A stretch of DNA of 64,000 nucleotides from Costus lasius (lineage: Eukaryota > Streptophyta > Magnoliopsida > Zingiberales > Costaceae), in NCBI GenBank assembly GCA_027563935.2, contig CM050449.1, positions 88,636,371 through 88,700,370 of the forward strand. The letters are read 5' to 3'. The notes below the pieces were generated by a model, which searched no databases, was not told the origin of the DNA, and saw nothing but the letters and a program-made list of their open reading frames with translations. The position numbers and the translations under genes were made by a program. How positions within the stretch are numbered: the stretch's first letter is position 1; every line of letters starts with the position of its first letter. Of this stretch, positions 47,507-58,843 are shown piece after piece.

Positions 47507-49419
47507 TGATAGCCCGAAAGGGAACACAACAAATCTGGCACGCGTGTACCTTGGACTAATCCTTGGTAACGGCACCAAAAACTTGTTGTTAAACCGCAAG
47601 TGCATGGGTATACGAAGTAATAAAAAAAGTATCAAATCCACAGGGACCTACGTTGTCGAATACTAAATAGTTTATTTCTTACTATCTAGGCAAGTCGAGA
47701 TCGTGAGAATAGCAATCGGTAACTAAAAGCGGGATTATCAGAGAGAAAAGCTGGGACTAGGGTTTCGTTCACTTAAACTTTTATGACTAGACATGAATAA
47801 GGATTTCGTTGATTCAATTTCATCATGAAGAAGATATTATCAAAGGATGAACTCAAGGATCACTTTCGTGCATCTGAGCTCTAGAATCTCTAGAGGAGTC
47901 TCAAGGATCACTTTTGTGCATCCGAGTCTCGCAACTAGTTTTGCTCGAGGACCTCCAACGTTCCAATCTTTGCTTTCTCACAAGATCTCCACGTTTGACA
48001 AATAGACTCAATCTATAGATTCATGTTATAATCATGGCAATTATTTTACTAGAAAAGATCAAGATGGATCTAACCTAAGGAAGGGATCCTAACATGCAAT
48101 TCTAGGGTTCCAAATTCTCAAGCAATTATCTTTCAGTCTCAAGCAAAAATTCTAAGAACAAAATTAATAACATGAATTTAAAGAGAGTCTAAGCACAAAT
48201 ATCACATGAGCAAAATCATCATGTTAAGATCAAACTCAACGAAATATTGAAAAAGAGTCATCTAGTCATTGGAAGTTAAGTAAATTACTTCCCCATGTCA
48301 CAAAAATAGTTTAAGCTATCATCATGAAGGAATTAAAACAAATCATGGTTTCAAAGGATCGAAAATTGAAAGACAAGAGGAGTTTTAGAAAATACAGCAT
48401 GGCTGTGTAGTATTTCACAGCCGTAATTTGCAAATAGCTTCGTTGAACAGTGTCGGCGATGCTTTGCTCTTCGATTCCTCCTCCAATCGATCTCTTTACG
48501 GTCTAAAACTTTTGGTGTGTTGTCTCCTCCCTCTGACGAAGCTTCAATATGAAAATCGCGGCTAGAGATTGTCTGGATCGAGCGCGGCGGTGAAACCCTC
48601 GGCGACGGCGTGGATCAAGAATTCTCCCTCCACGGTGGATCAAAATTGGGGCTTTCGGTCTCTCCCTAATCCTCCCGTGAAAAGCTCCTCTTTTGCTTCT
48701 TACGAAACCCCACAAAAACCTCTGGATCGTTCGCAATCATCTCCGCAAGAATCGGGCGTGGACATTGACCTGGGCGTCGCATTAAAAACCTGTTTTACGG
48801 CAGTGTAATTGTTTACGGCCGGTGCCGTAAAATCTCTTGAGTCTTCTGTGCCGATGTCGTCTCAGAAAATACGGCCCGTAAAGTAGTTTACGGCCAGTAC
48901 CATAATTTCAGGGCAACTTTCTGTTCTGAAACAGCTAGAAAATACGGCAGTGAAATCCCTTACGGCAGGCACCGTAAAATCGGGTGATGTTTCTGTTCTG
49001 ATGCGCTCCGAAATACGGTACCGTAATATTGCTTACGGCCGGTACCGTAAAATCAGAAAATCTTTCTGTTCGGAAATCTTCACAAATTACGGCAGTGTTC
49101 GGATTTTATGGCACCATATGGAATTACGGTACTGTAAAATAGATTACGGCACTACCGTAATTTGCTGTCTTGCTCCGATTTGCGTAAAATTTCTTGGGTG
49201 ATCTCCTCTTGATGATGGTAATCCTTCTATGTATTTGATTCTACTTAAAAACTCCTTAAAATAATGCCTTTTTACCTGAAAACCATGAAAAACCAAAACA
49301 GAAGTAGATTTTGCAATATTCAATGAATTTAGCATGGAAACAAGTAAAAGATCCTCAATTTTAGAATGAAAAGATATCAAAAAATGATGCAAAATATACT
49401 ACATATTTTGGTGTCATCA
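47507..49419 (-). mobile_element. Element I 5' LTR
   Basis: 1913 bp, the fuller LTR copy. On the minus strand it starts TGATGACACCAAAATATG. Near its end it contains AACAACAAGTTTTTGG leading into TGGTGCCGTTACCAAGGA (47560-47577). This is four transitions away from the true primer site about 70 bp further on, and looks like a former LTR end. Confidence 0.9.
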
Positions 49420-49424
49420 ATAGG

Positions 49425-50911
49425 TATCTGGAAAAACCCTGAAAAACCATCAAGAAAACTAAAGTAAGAGTTCGTGGCCAAACGTTCAAGCATCTGGTCT
49501 ATGAAAGGAAGAGGAAAGTGATCCTTCCGGGTGGCTTTGTTTAATTTTCGGTAGTCGATACACATGCGCCACCCCGTAACCGTTCTCATCGGAATCAACT
49601 CATTGTTCTCATTTTTCACTGCTGTGACCCCCCTTTCTTTGGGACCACATGAACGGGGCTAACCCATTCACTGTCAGAAATTGGGTAGATCACTCCTGTA
49701 TCTAGTAATTTGAGAACTTTCTTTTTCACTACCTCTTTCATGACAGGGTTTAGTCGACGCTGATACTCAATGGAAGGTTTACAATTTTCTTTAAGATAAA
49801 TTCTGTGCATACACAAAGATGGTTTAATTCCATGTATATCGTCCAACGAATATCCAATCACCTTTCTATGGCGTTGAAGCTCATCAAGCAACCTCGTTGT
49901 CTGCATTTTATCCAAATCAGTACTCACTATCACAGGATATGTAGACTTTTCCCCCAAGAACTCATATCTCAAATTTGGTGGAAGCGCCTTGAGTTCTAAT
50001 TTATTTGTCTTTACCGGTTTAGGTTTTACCAAAATAAGCCTTTCAATTTTGGCTTTCTATGGCTCAACTGTCTGGCTTGAATCTAATATATTTGCATAAG
50101 CCTGAGCCTCTCCCCCCATATTCTCTTCATCTTCCACTCTAATCAAGCAAACTTCCAGCGGATCTACCTTTTCCCTTACATCTTCAGCTTTTGTTTCCAA
50201 TTCCGAGACATCAATATTAAGGCAGGAATCTGCAAAGGAGGGTTTTTTAAGGGAGGATAAAAGATCGAAGTCAATGTTATTTTCATGAATATTCAAAGTT
50301 AATCTCCCTCTCTTCACATCGATAACGGCACCTAGAGTGGCTAAAAACGGCCTCCCCAAAATAATCGGCAGTCTTACATCTTCCTCCATTTCTAGTACCA
50401 CAAAGTCCGTAGGTACAAAAAATTGGCCGATTTTAATAGGAACATCTTCCAATATCCCAACAGGTCTCCGAACAGATCGGTCTGCCAATTGTAATGTGAT
50501 GGTGGTAGGCTTCATATCACCTATGTCAAGTTTCCTGCAGATTGACAGGGGCATCAGACTGACATTGGCGCCCAAATCGCACAGAGCACCTTCAAAGGAC
50601 ATATTGCCAATCTGGCAAGGAATGGAAAAGCTACCTGGATCTTCCAACTTTTGAGGGATCTTGTTCTGTATTATCGCACTGCATTCCTCTGTAAGTGCCA
50701 CAGTTCCATATTCTTCAATCTTTCGCTTATTAGAGAGTATATCTTTTAAAAACTTTGCATAGGTGGGCATCTGTGATAGCGCATCTGTGAAAGGAATGTT
50801 TATGTATAACTTCTTTAGTACCTCCAGGAATTTGCCAAACTGTTTATCCAGCTTTGCTTTGGCTAGTCTCTGAGGAAAGGGAACAGGCGGAACGTACGCA
50901 GGTGGGCCCAC
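49425..50911 (-). pseudogene. Gypsy protease and RT 5' part of element H
   Basis: On the minus strand, 50057-50911 encodes the gag-pol junction and retropepsin-like domain: LDKQFGKFLEVLKKLYINIP, then ALCDLGANVSLMPLS with the DLGA active-site form that I recall from Athila relatives, then LPIILGRPFLAT. A short gap with stops leads to 49616-50032 (RHRKVIGYSLDDIHGI, WVSPVHVVPKKGG) in the same frame. A frameshift near 49617 then leads to RT motif 49425-49619 (WRMCIDYRKLN, LPFIDQML, FLDGFSGFFQIPI), cut by element I. Confidence 0.85.
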
Positions 50912-50919
50912 ATATTTCT

Positions 50920-52329
50920 CTTTTTTTCCTCAACAGGCTTTTCCTTATCAGGTTGTGGCTCTTCAGATTGCTCCTTATCAGCTCCAGGCATGATCTCCTC
51001 TTGAGGCATCTAAGGCTCATCCAACTGCTTACCACTCCTTATAGTTATTGCGCTGTAGTTCTCTCTGGGGTTCATCTCAAGCTGTCCCGGTAGTCTCCCT
51101 GTAGGCCTGCTAGCAGTACTAGTTTGCTGAGCAATCTGATTTTTCAACATCTTGTTGTGGGTAGCCAGAGCTTCCACTCGAGATGTCAGTTGCTTGATCT
51201 GGTCCGCAAGATCTTTGGTACTCTTCTGCTGTTCCATAACAACCTCTAGCATGGACTCAAAGTTTGACTTCGGAGGTTGCCCATATTGTCTTGGTTGGAA
51301 GCCCGGTGGTGGCCTGTTATTCTGCTAAGAATATTGAGGAGGAGCTTGCACTTGCCCTTGATTATTCTTGTAGGATAGGTTGGGGTGGTTCCTCCATCCT
51401 GGATTGTAAGTTGCAGAATACGGGTCATTCACAGGTCTCTGATTAAAATTCCCCACAGCATAGGCTTGCTCCTGATTTGATTCTTCCTGTGATGAAGCTA
51501 TGATTTGACATTCAGACGAATTGTGTACTGTTACACCACACACCTCACAAAAGACTGCATTAACGGCAACTGAGGGAAAAGAAAAAGAATCCAACTTATG
51601 AGCCAAAGAATCTACCTTAGCCACTAGTGAGGTCAAGGAATCATTATGGTACTTACCAAATCCTGTGGGAGTACTGTTCCGCTCACTTGACTAGTGGTTA
51701 TGGTTCATGGCCATATCCTCAAGTAGAGCCGTTGCATCTTCCACACTCTTGCTCATAATCATTCCTCCAGCCGCAGCGTCCACCATTAATCTAGTGTTGT
51801 AATCCAATCCATTGTAAAAGATGTGGATTAAAACCCATTCCTGAAGTCCATGGTGTGGGCACATGCGTTGGAGCTCCTTGAAGCGTTCCCAGGCGCCATA
51901 GAGTGACTATCCTTCTTGCTGTGCAAAACTCGTAATCCTGTTGCACAGTTGAACAGTTTTGCTTGGTGGCAAATATTTGTTCAGAAATGCTTTTGATAGC
52001 TCTTCCCAAGTGGTGATAGATCTTGCCGGTATCGAATATAACCAAGCTCTGGCGCGATCCCTGGGAGAAAATGGAAACAATCTTAGTCTTATCGTGTCAG
52101 AAGAAACTCCATTAACTTTGACAGTATCACAATATTCAAGAAAAACAGCTAAATGAAGATTAGGGTCCTGATTTGGGGATCTCCCAAATTGATTTTGCTG
52201 GACCATCGTCATCAGCGCTGGTTTGAGTTCGAAATTGTTCGCCTCTACATTAGGTTGAACGATGCTTGAGTTGAACCCTTGTATGTTTGGTGCTACGAAG
52301 TCCCGCAAAGATTGATTGTTCGCCGCCAT
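50920..52329 (-). pseudogene. Gypsy gag of element H
   Basis: The likely start is the ATG at 52329 (MAANNQSLRDF). The capsid-like part carries FELKP, NQFGRSPNQDPNLHLAVFLEYCDT, RLFPFSPRDRARAWL and FLNKYLPPSKT. The frame is stopped at 51907, resumes in the same frame, and reaches a CX2CX4HX4C zinc knuckle (CEVCGVTVHNSSEC) in 51325-51636. A coiled coil follows (LADQIKQLTSRVEAL, 51010-51252), then YSAITIRSGKQL. Further stops lie near 51325 and 51010, and a frameshift near 50930 precedes pol. The layout is that of an Athila-type gag, now non-functional. Confidence 0.85.
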
Positions 52330-52558
52330 CTCTCCTTCTTCAAAGGTCCTCTTGTTCTTGAACTGCAATCTCTTTTGAAGGAGAAATGTATGTTCAATTT
52401 CTGGGTCTTCTGGGAGCAAAGTACCTGCACGAGAAGTTTTGGGTATACAACGTGTAAGTAAACAATAAACAGACAAGAATAGTAAAAACTAATAGCAAAA
52501 TAAAAGAAAAATGTCTAATCTCCTAACTTATCAATTAGTCAATATTAACTATCCGTAG

Positions 52559-52576
52559 TCCCCGACAACGGCGCCA
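52559..52576 (-). promoter_or_regulatory. Primer-binding site (tRNA-Asp), element H
   Basis: On the minus strand TGGCGCCGTTGTCGGGGA lies 6 nt after the 5' LTR. It differs from the A and I sites by one transition. Confidence 0.9.
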
Positions 52577-52582
52577 AAAACT

Positions 52583-54068
52583 TGATAGCGATCCGCAAGT
52601 GCACGAATTTATCGAAGTAATAAAAAGATTATAGTTCCCAATGAGTATCTGGCAGTCAAGTACCGATTACACGATCGATCTATATCTATACGATTCAAAG
52701 TGTAGTTTTTGTTTTGAAAACTTCTAATGCAAGAAAACAAAAAGGTGGTTTTAGGGTTTTGGCTAAAAATCAATTCAGATAAAATCAGGACTTAGGGTTT
52801 CACCACATTTACGATTATGAATTTAGTAAAAATAAATCTTTGATCAGAAAATTATAGTTTTGAAAGGGATTTTTCCTAAGGTACAGATTACCTCCTCTCG
52901 AAGCGTAATCCGGTATCTATTTACATTAATTACCTGCTCTCGTGACAATTAACATAAATAGACCCATTAAGTTCTATGAACAACCATGTTAATCCTTCAA
53001 ACGAATCCAAACTACTCTCGTGATTGGATTCGTATGTTTGAAAAGAATAGATCTGACGTTGCGATTCACCTCTCGGTCCTTCTCGTAACGTCTAAGATGT
53101 AAAATTACGTGGCCAAGGTAATTTATGGAATAAACACAATTCTAATCAAATCAAATCTATAAAATTCATGTAAAAGATTTAAAACAATATGTTCAATCCA
53201 TAAATCGTCAACGGACTATTCCCCAAATCCCAAAAATAGAGTTTACTCGTTCATATGCAAAGCAAACATCATGTTCATCGATGAATTACACATGTAATCT
53301 CTTTAAAATAATACAAAGAGACACTAGGAAAGTAATTATAACTCTTCCCCTTGATCTGGTGATGAAGATGAAGTGATCAAACCCCTCCCTTGCATGATCT
53401 CTCGCCGGATTTCTGCCCTAGAATTGAAACTCGCCATCGCCGCCGCCTCCTCTCATTTTCGTCCATAGAAGCTCCCAAAACCCTTCCAAAACCTTTCCTT
53501 TTATAGTCTAATCAGTATAAAACCCATCTAGGAAGGTTCCTAGAGAGTTTGGTTCAATTCTGGTTCGGTTTGGAGTTGAATCGAGTGAGATATGCGAAGG
53601 AGCGGAAACTTTCACCACCCGTGATGAGTTTACGACTTCGGCCGTAATTCTTTCTGTGTATAAAAACTCCTGCACACAGAAATATTCACGGATCGTGAAG
53701 GATTCACGTCCTCACCCGTGAAAGTTTTTGTGGACTTTTAAACTTAGCCGTTTTTCCGCCCTTCGAAGCCAACAATTATGGCAGACCCAATAATTACGGC
53801 CACGGCCGTGAAAGTTGCGTTCTTCATGGTTTTCACTCCAAATTTGACGTGTAAGTTCGTGACCTCCTCGGGAATTGTGATATGGCTTCAAAACTCGTGA
53901 AATCTATCATTTTTGAGCCTTTTTACTTATATTTTTATAAAAACCAAGAAAAGTAAAGATTCTATACCAAGTGAAGCAAAAACATTAAAAATCGCATAAA
54001 ATCATTCAATTAAGCCTAAAATATGATATAAAATATAGGCAAAAACATGATGTAAATGCAACGCATCA
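52583..54068 (-). mobile_element. Element H 5' LTR
   Basis: 1486 bp. On the minus strand it runs from TGATGCGTTGC (54068) to GGATCGCTATCA (52583), directly upstream of the primer site. Palindrome-like GGCCGT words cluster at 53610-53820. Confidence 0.9.
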
Positions 54069-54921
54069 GTCAAGTGACATAAAAGGCGCCGAATTTATTC
54101 GAAGGCTTGTCGACTTGATTTATATGTAATTTGGAGGGGTCCACAACTTAAGCACATAGTTAAATATTTATATTCAAATAATAGAATAAATTTATTAGAT
54201 TTATTTGCTACTTAAGCAGTGGGACCTACACTCAAACTCTATATTTACAAGGAAGGGGGGGGGGCACATATGACTTGCAACTTCTCTTGGAGAAGCTCTA
54301 GCTACCTAGGAAATATCTCTCCCCTCTCAACCCTAGCCACCTCTTGCTTCTTGGCGCCGCCCATGCTTGAAGGTTGTCGCCCATCCCCTAAGAGGCAACA
54401 AGATTTCCTTCTAATGGCGCAAGAAGGCTTGATGTCTTCACCTCCTTCATCTTGGCGCTTCCTCTTGGAGGATTGGCTCATGTCTTGGAAGAGGAAGAGA
54501 CCTTCTTCATTGGTGCATCATGATGGTGGCGCAACTCTTGAAGAAAGGGGCTTAGTTCATCATAGGCACAAGTAACAGAGCTTCCCTCTCATTGCTGCCT
54601 ATCTCTCTCTTCTCCTTGGTGCTCCCACTTGAAGGTGGCGCAAGTTGAGAAGAAGCAAAGATGTGGATCTTCTTCCCGAAGGCTTGCACCAAGAGTGGAA
54701 GAAGAGGTATCGAGAAGCCCATGTGTGCATGACTGTAGCGGACACTCCCTTGCGCATATCAAATGTCATCATCGGCTTGCTCTAAAAATTGTAAAAATGT
54801 ACAACTCTATCATATTCGGTGGTTCACTCATAAGAACGATCCTTGGTTTCATGAGAAATCTGTTCCGGGCCAACACTTCCACTTCTATTTTGTTTTATAT
54901 TTGGCCCAGGGTTTCCCAACA
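54069..54921 (+). mobile_element. Copia LTR G, last piece
   Basis: This begins with the second GTCAA duplication and ends in CA at 54921. The order of blocks follows the B/C LTR 3' half, including a GGTGGCGCAAGTTG block near 54635, CTTCTTCCCGA, and the terminal GGGTTTCCCAACA. A run of ten G lies near 54248. The ORFs of 118 and 99 codons that cross it have no family resemblance and are best taken as chance. Confidence 0.8.
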
Positions 54922-55324
54922 CGAATGAATAGTCCCATATAAACCATTTAGGGTTAAGTCATAAGAGCACTAAGAGCCATGCTACCTTGGATAGCTTATA
55001 TATGATACTTGTACTAAGAGTCAGAGATATATTGGTAATAAGTAATGCATAGGAAGGAAAAGTTTTCTAAGAGTATACTTGTTCTCCGATGAGATTACCT
55101 CATATCTTAACTTGGATTTTTTTCCTATTTGGAAAAAGACTATAATTGTAAAAGATTAATGACCAATTAGACAGTAAAAATTGATCACTACTATATTAAT
55201 TATAGTAAAAGATATACAATAGCTATATTTATCCTTACTATATATGTAGTTAGAAAGTTTATAGATATGCACAGAAACATCAAAGCAACAATACAATATA
55301 ACTATTTCTCCTCTTATCTCTTTA
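54922..55324. other. AT-rich sequence between two copia elements
   Basis: I see no gene or repeat in these 403 bp. It could be the original genomic flank of G and D. The last five bases (CTTTA, 55320-55324) would be the target duplication of D, but the other copy lies beyond the window. Confidence 0.5.
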
Positions 55325-57047
55325 TGTTGGGGTATGCCCTTAAGGCTAATGTTTGAGGCCTTTGGGATTGTATCAGTATCATGTAATAAACTCTTGTTTT
55401 TATAAAGGCATGGTTGTTATTCAGTTTGTTACCTTGTCTGCTGTAATAAGTGTACTACTGAATAATGTCTCAAAGCTGTTCAGCTAGGCTGATAGTTAAG
55501 TCCTTAGTCGAGATATCTTGGTGAACATGAGACAGCCTTGATATGATTGAGACTAACATTTGTTCTAATCTTATAGGATGCTTCGAGCATGGAATAAGAT
55601 GTAGACTCATGGGTACATTGGATGTACTGGACAGAGCCTACTAGGATATTCAATTGCTTGTCACAATGTGAATAATCCTTGTATGCTACAAGTGGCACAT
55701 GTCCTTTGACTTGAGATCACTTGTGTTTCTAAATGATGATTGTCATTGTTTTGAGGTAGTTCAATATCATTTGAAAGATAATGGTTATAAACTATCTTGG
55801 ATAATGATCATGAGTCAGGTTAGGACACTAATGATAGACATAGGATTGCCGTCTCCTTGTTCAAGGAGTGTGATGTTCTAAAAGGGCCCCCTTGGATGAG
55901 ATGATTGAGAAAGTGTATGGCCATACCCAGATGACTATGCTCATCTGATCTAATCATGCTCATCGTATTGGAGTTACAAGCTTGACATGCTTGTCCAATA
56001 AGAACATCCAGTGGCAAAGGATACATGTATGCCTTGTGAAGTGGATTCACACTTGTGCTGTGGTTTGGGTGTAGTCTTGGAAGACTCTTTCCTTTATATC
56101 GGGAGACAGTGATGTGTTGCTAGATACCCCTCACTGATTGTGATAACTTGAGTTATCGTTACCGACATTTAAAGGAAACCCTTAGGGTCGCACAATTTGG
56201 TGATATGGCTTACTTGAGTCAGATCGTGTGGACTGGATTGTTTTGATTCAGTTTAAAGGAGTTTAAACTCTGATTGTAAGTGAGATCTAGTCTGATCATG
56301 TTTGATTGATTAGGGCTTGAGATCGGTAAGCTTCGATCGAGAGTGTGGATGCTAGATCGATGAGATCAAGGGCATCAAAAGATGAACGGTCAGATTTTGA
56401 ACCTTAGGGTTTATTTTGGTCTGGACCAATTCTTGGGCTGATTTGGTTTGGTCATTGGACCAACTGCATTGAACCGGCTCATATGTGAGCGCTTGGTTCA
56501 TTTGAGAGAAGAGATATGCGTTTGGTTCACTTCATGTGAACGCATAACGCATGTATTCAAGACTTGCCAATTTTGGCATTTCGGTTTTGCAAAGTGATGA
56601 ATGTCTCCACATTCGATCACAAGGCTTCTCTAACGCTCATCTCCCCTTTGGCTCTCGACGACACACACATTCTTGGGTGGTGTAAGTTGACGAGAATAAG
56701 GATCGGCCAAGAGAGATTTTTCATCATCTCCTTCCATTAGACAAGCAAGCTTGGGTGCCTTGCTAGCACAAGGGACGCCAAGGAAGTAAGCAATCTTCAT
56801 CTTGTGTGTGAACTTTTGGAGGAGATCTAAGTTGCTCTCTTCTTCCAAGCCGACATTCAACCCTATGGCATTGGTATGATCTCCTTCTTGATCTAATTAA
56901 TCCATCAAAGTTGATCATATGAGCATATAAGCGATTATGTTGTTGAAACCCTAGCAAACATGCATGCGCCCCCTTTATTTAGGGTTTCGGCCCCCCTCTT
57001 GAAAGGGGTTTTATCCGCTTGCGCTCCCCCTTGAAGGGGACTCTTCA
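55325..57047 (+). mobile_element. Element D 5' LTR
   Basis: This runs from TGTTGGGGTATGCCC to CTCTTCA just before the primer site. It carries the palindrome GTATGGCCATAC (55915-55926) and the GGGTCGCACA block near 56185 that is also present in B, C, E and G. Small ORFs inside it occur again in the 3' LTR and are not genes. Confidence 0.9.
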
Positions 57048-57049
57048 AT

Positions 57050-57062
57050 TGGTATCAGAGCC
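57050..57062 (+). promoter_or_regulatory. Primer-binding site (tRNA-iMet), element D
   Basis: TGGTATCAGAGCC matches the 3' end of plant initiator tRNA-Met over 13 nt, starting 2 bases after the LTR. Confidence 0.92.
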
Positions 57063-58303
57063 AAGATCTTATATGAATCATATGATTGCTATGTATGTTT
57101 TGTGATCCATATATGTATGATGCTTAGATCTATGTTTTCTCTTCATGCGATTATACTAGTTGATAGTATGTTCATGTTGCGCATGTATGAGAGTTATATT
57201 GGCGCATGTATGTTGGTTGCGCTTCTATCATGTTGTTGTAGTTGTTTTTCGAAAACCCTAAATGACATGCGCGACTTGCATATTAGATCTAAGCCGCACC
57301 TACAATAAACCCTTAGACGGGTTGATGGGGTTGAAAGCATCCTCCAGGTTAGATCAAACTAGTCTGATCAGACCATCTGACAGCCTAGATGGATCGACCA
57401 GATGGCACCTGTGCGCAAGCACGAGGTGGCTATAGGTCGATTGCATCACAGGCGTGTAGCGAGGTCTGGTTGAGACAACCAATGAACACTCTTGAGTTAG
57501 GCCCGGGGTCACACCCGCTTGCTAGAACTCTTGAAGGTTGTTCAGCCCTTGGCGCATGCATGGTTGACCATTAGGTCAACTCGAGTCAGTTAGGACTTGG
57601 TGCATGCAAGGGCATGGATCTAACTAGATTGATGAGTGGATCCCTATCAATGGACCGTTGTAAGGTTGTAGGGCACATAAGACAAGTAAAATTGATTCCA
57701 ATGGGATTTCAAAATTTTTATTTTGTCTATGGATCACATGATTGATTGAATGATGCCATGATGCTTGTTTAATTAATCTTATGTGGGTTGCCCAAATGTG
57801 TGCTGTGCTGGGGCCTGCGTGCCTGGTTAATTATAAATTAATATTCATTTGTGATCTGCGAATCACATTGTTTTAATTTATAAAATGTAATTGACCTGCG
57901 AGTCAATCTTGTCTAGATAGATTAAAATGTATTTTAATCAGACAAGAATTCTATGCACACATGGCGATGAGGCTCATGCAGCTGGTGGCGCACCTGAGCT
58001 GCATTTGGCGCTAGGGCCCTCGGTTGGGCCAGATCAGATATAAAAGGACCCTTAAAGAGCTCAAGTGAAGACTTAAGTAAAATTAAGGTCTTACTTAGGG
58101 TTCATGGGCTTTTACCACATAAGATCAGCATGCTTTCTACTTATTGCTTATAATTAGAATTGCATGTTTAGTTATCTTCTGCTATCACCATAGGGTTTGC
58201 ATGATAGTTATGAAGATAAAAGGACCGTTAAAATCCAACGCTAACATATCAAGCTCGTAAGCCTTCTGGCGCGAAACCTCACTGTTCTGATTATCGTTGG
58301 AGC
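57063..58303 (+). other. Element D leader, first part
   Basis: About 1.2 kb of untranslated leader with no credible ORF. Small ORFs (57102-57308 and 57389-57574) have no family features. The length of the whole leader (1.8 kb) is close to that of B and C (1.7 kb). Confidence 0.6.
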
Positions 58304-58734
58304 CGTGTTGTACCCACTCAGTGGGCACGTCCATCTATCTTCAGACGGTGTGTGATTTCACCTGCGTGTTACAGAGAAGGGATTTATCGCTTCTCGTTGC
58401 TCAGCATAGCACGTGGTGGTCCAGGGAGTAGGTCGGGTCAGCTTGACCATGTAGGCTACATATGTGGCGCATATGGTAGCACATGGAGGCAGCCATCTGT
58501 GGGATCAGAGACTGTGTTGTACCAACTCAGTTGGCACAGTCTGCTGGATTGCCCAGGTGAAGGGGAATCGCACGGGTTGGCGATTGGCAGGGACTGCCTA
58601 CCAGAGATTAGTACTTGTACTCTCTGTGCATCTTATCTCGCCTGAGCGGGACGCGGAGACCAAGTATGAAATCTGGATCCCATCTCACTAAAAGAGTGTT
58701 ACTCTTTCGGACTGTTTTAATGGATTTTACAGTC
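58304..58734 (+). ncRNA. Structured leader region of element D (five hairpins)
   Basis: Hairpin 1 (58304-58329): outer CGTG/CACG, bulge TTGTA, inner CCCAC/GTGGG. Hairpin 2 (58509-58542): outer AGACTGTG/CACAGTCT, bulge TTGTA, inner CCAAC/GTTGG. Hairpin 3 (58621-58659): outer TCTCTGTG/CGCGGAGA with two G-U pairs, bulge CATCTTA, inner TCTCGC/GCGGGA. Hairpin 4 (58691-58707): AAAGAGT/ACTCTTT. Hairpin 5 (58710-58734): GACTGT/ACAGTC. Order and bulges match B and C while stem sequences differ by paired changes. A function in the genomic RNA is inference. Confidence 0.7.
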
Positions 58735-58843
58735 AGCTAAAATAGTGAGAAAAGAATCTTTCTTAAGTCCTGGATTGATTCTAGACATTGATACTGACCT
58801 TGCTGTTCTTGCATTGTTGTAGATTCCTGCAGCAACGAACACC

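Larger units (their letters stand above)
30229..49419 (-). mobile_element. Gypsy (Athila-like) element I, split by element C
   Basis: The ends are TGATAGCCCG (30229) and GTGTCATCA (49419), with perfect ATAGG duplications (30224-30228 and 49420-49424) in the RT of H. Without C it is about 9.95 kb. It has two LTRs, a tRNA-Asp primer site, one continuous gag-pol frame with seven stops, and a 1.1-kb 3' region. In a 123-bp sample the LTRs differ at 4 sites (about 3%), which puts it between H and C in age. Its LTR and 3' region are those of element A, so it represents the coding member of that family. Confidence 0.9.
24844..54068 (-). mobile_element. Gypsy (Athila-like) element H, split by element I
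   Basis: The ends are TGATAGCGATC (24844) and GCATCA (54068), with perfect GTCAA duplications (24839-24843 and 54069-54073). Both LTRs are 1486 bp. The order on the minus strand is 5' LTR, tRNA-Asp primer site, gag, protease, RT, RNase H, integrase and 3' non-coding region. Element I inserted within RT at 30228/49420. The gag-pol has several frameshifts and stops. The first 95 bp of the two LTRs differ at about 8 sites, so it is older than I, as nesting requires. Confidence 0.9.
3255..54921 (+). mobile_element. Copia element G 3' LTR, split by two nested stacks
   Basis: Three pieces form one LTR of about 1.83 kb: 3255-3267, 23868-24843 and 54069-54921. The split TGTTGTTGTATAT | GCCCTGGGACC rejoins exactly into the start seen in B and C. 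The middle piece carries the conserved copia LTR blocks: degenerate GGCCATAC, the CTGCTAGGTGCCAC block and GGTCGCACAC. The last piece matches the B/C LTR end, including CTTCTTCCCGA and the terminal GGGTTTCCCAACA. Both interruptions are flanked by 5-bp duplications (TATAT and GTCAA). The likely 3' flanking duplication is CGAAT (54922-54926), but the 5' side of the element is lost. Confidence 0.8.

Noticed and set aside
54219..54928. Two plus-strand ORFs of 118 and 99 codons
   Set aside because: They fall in the end of the G LTR and have no family resemblance.
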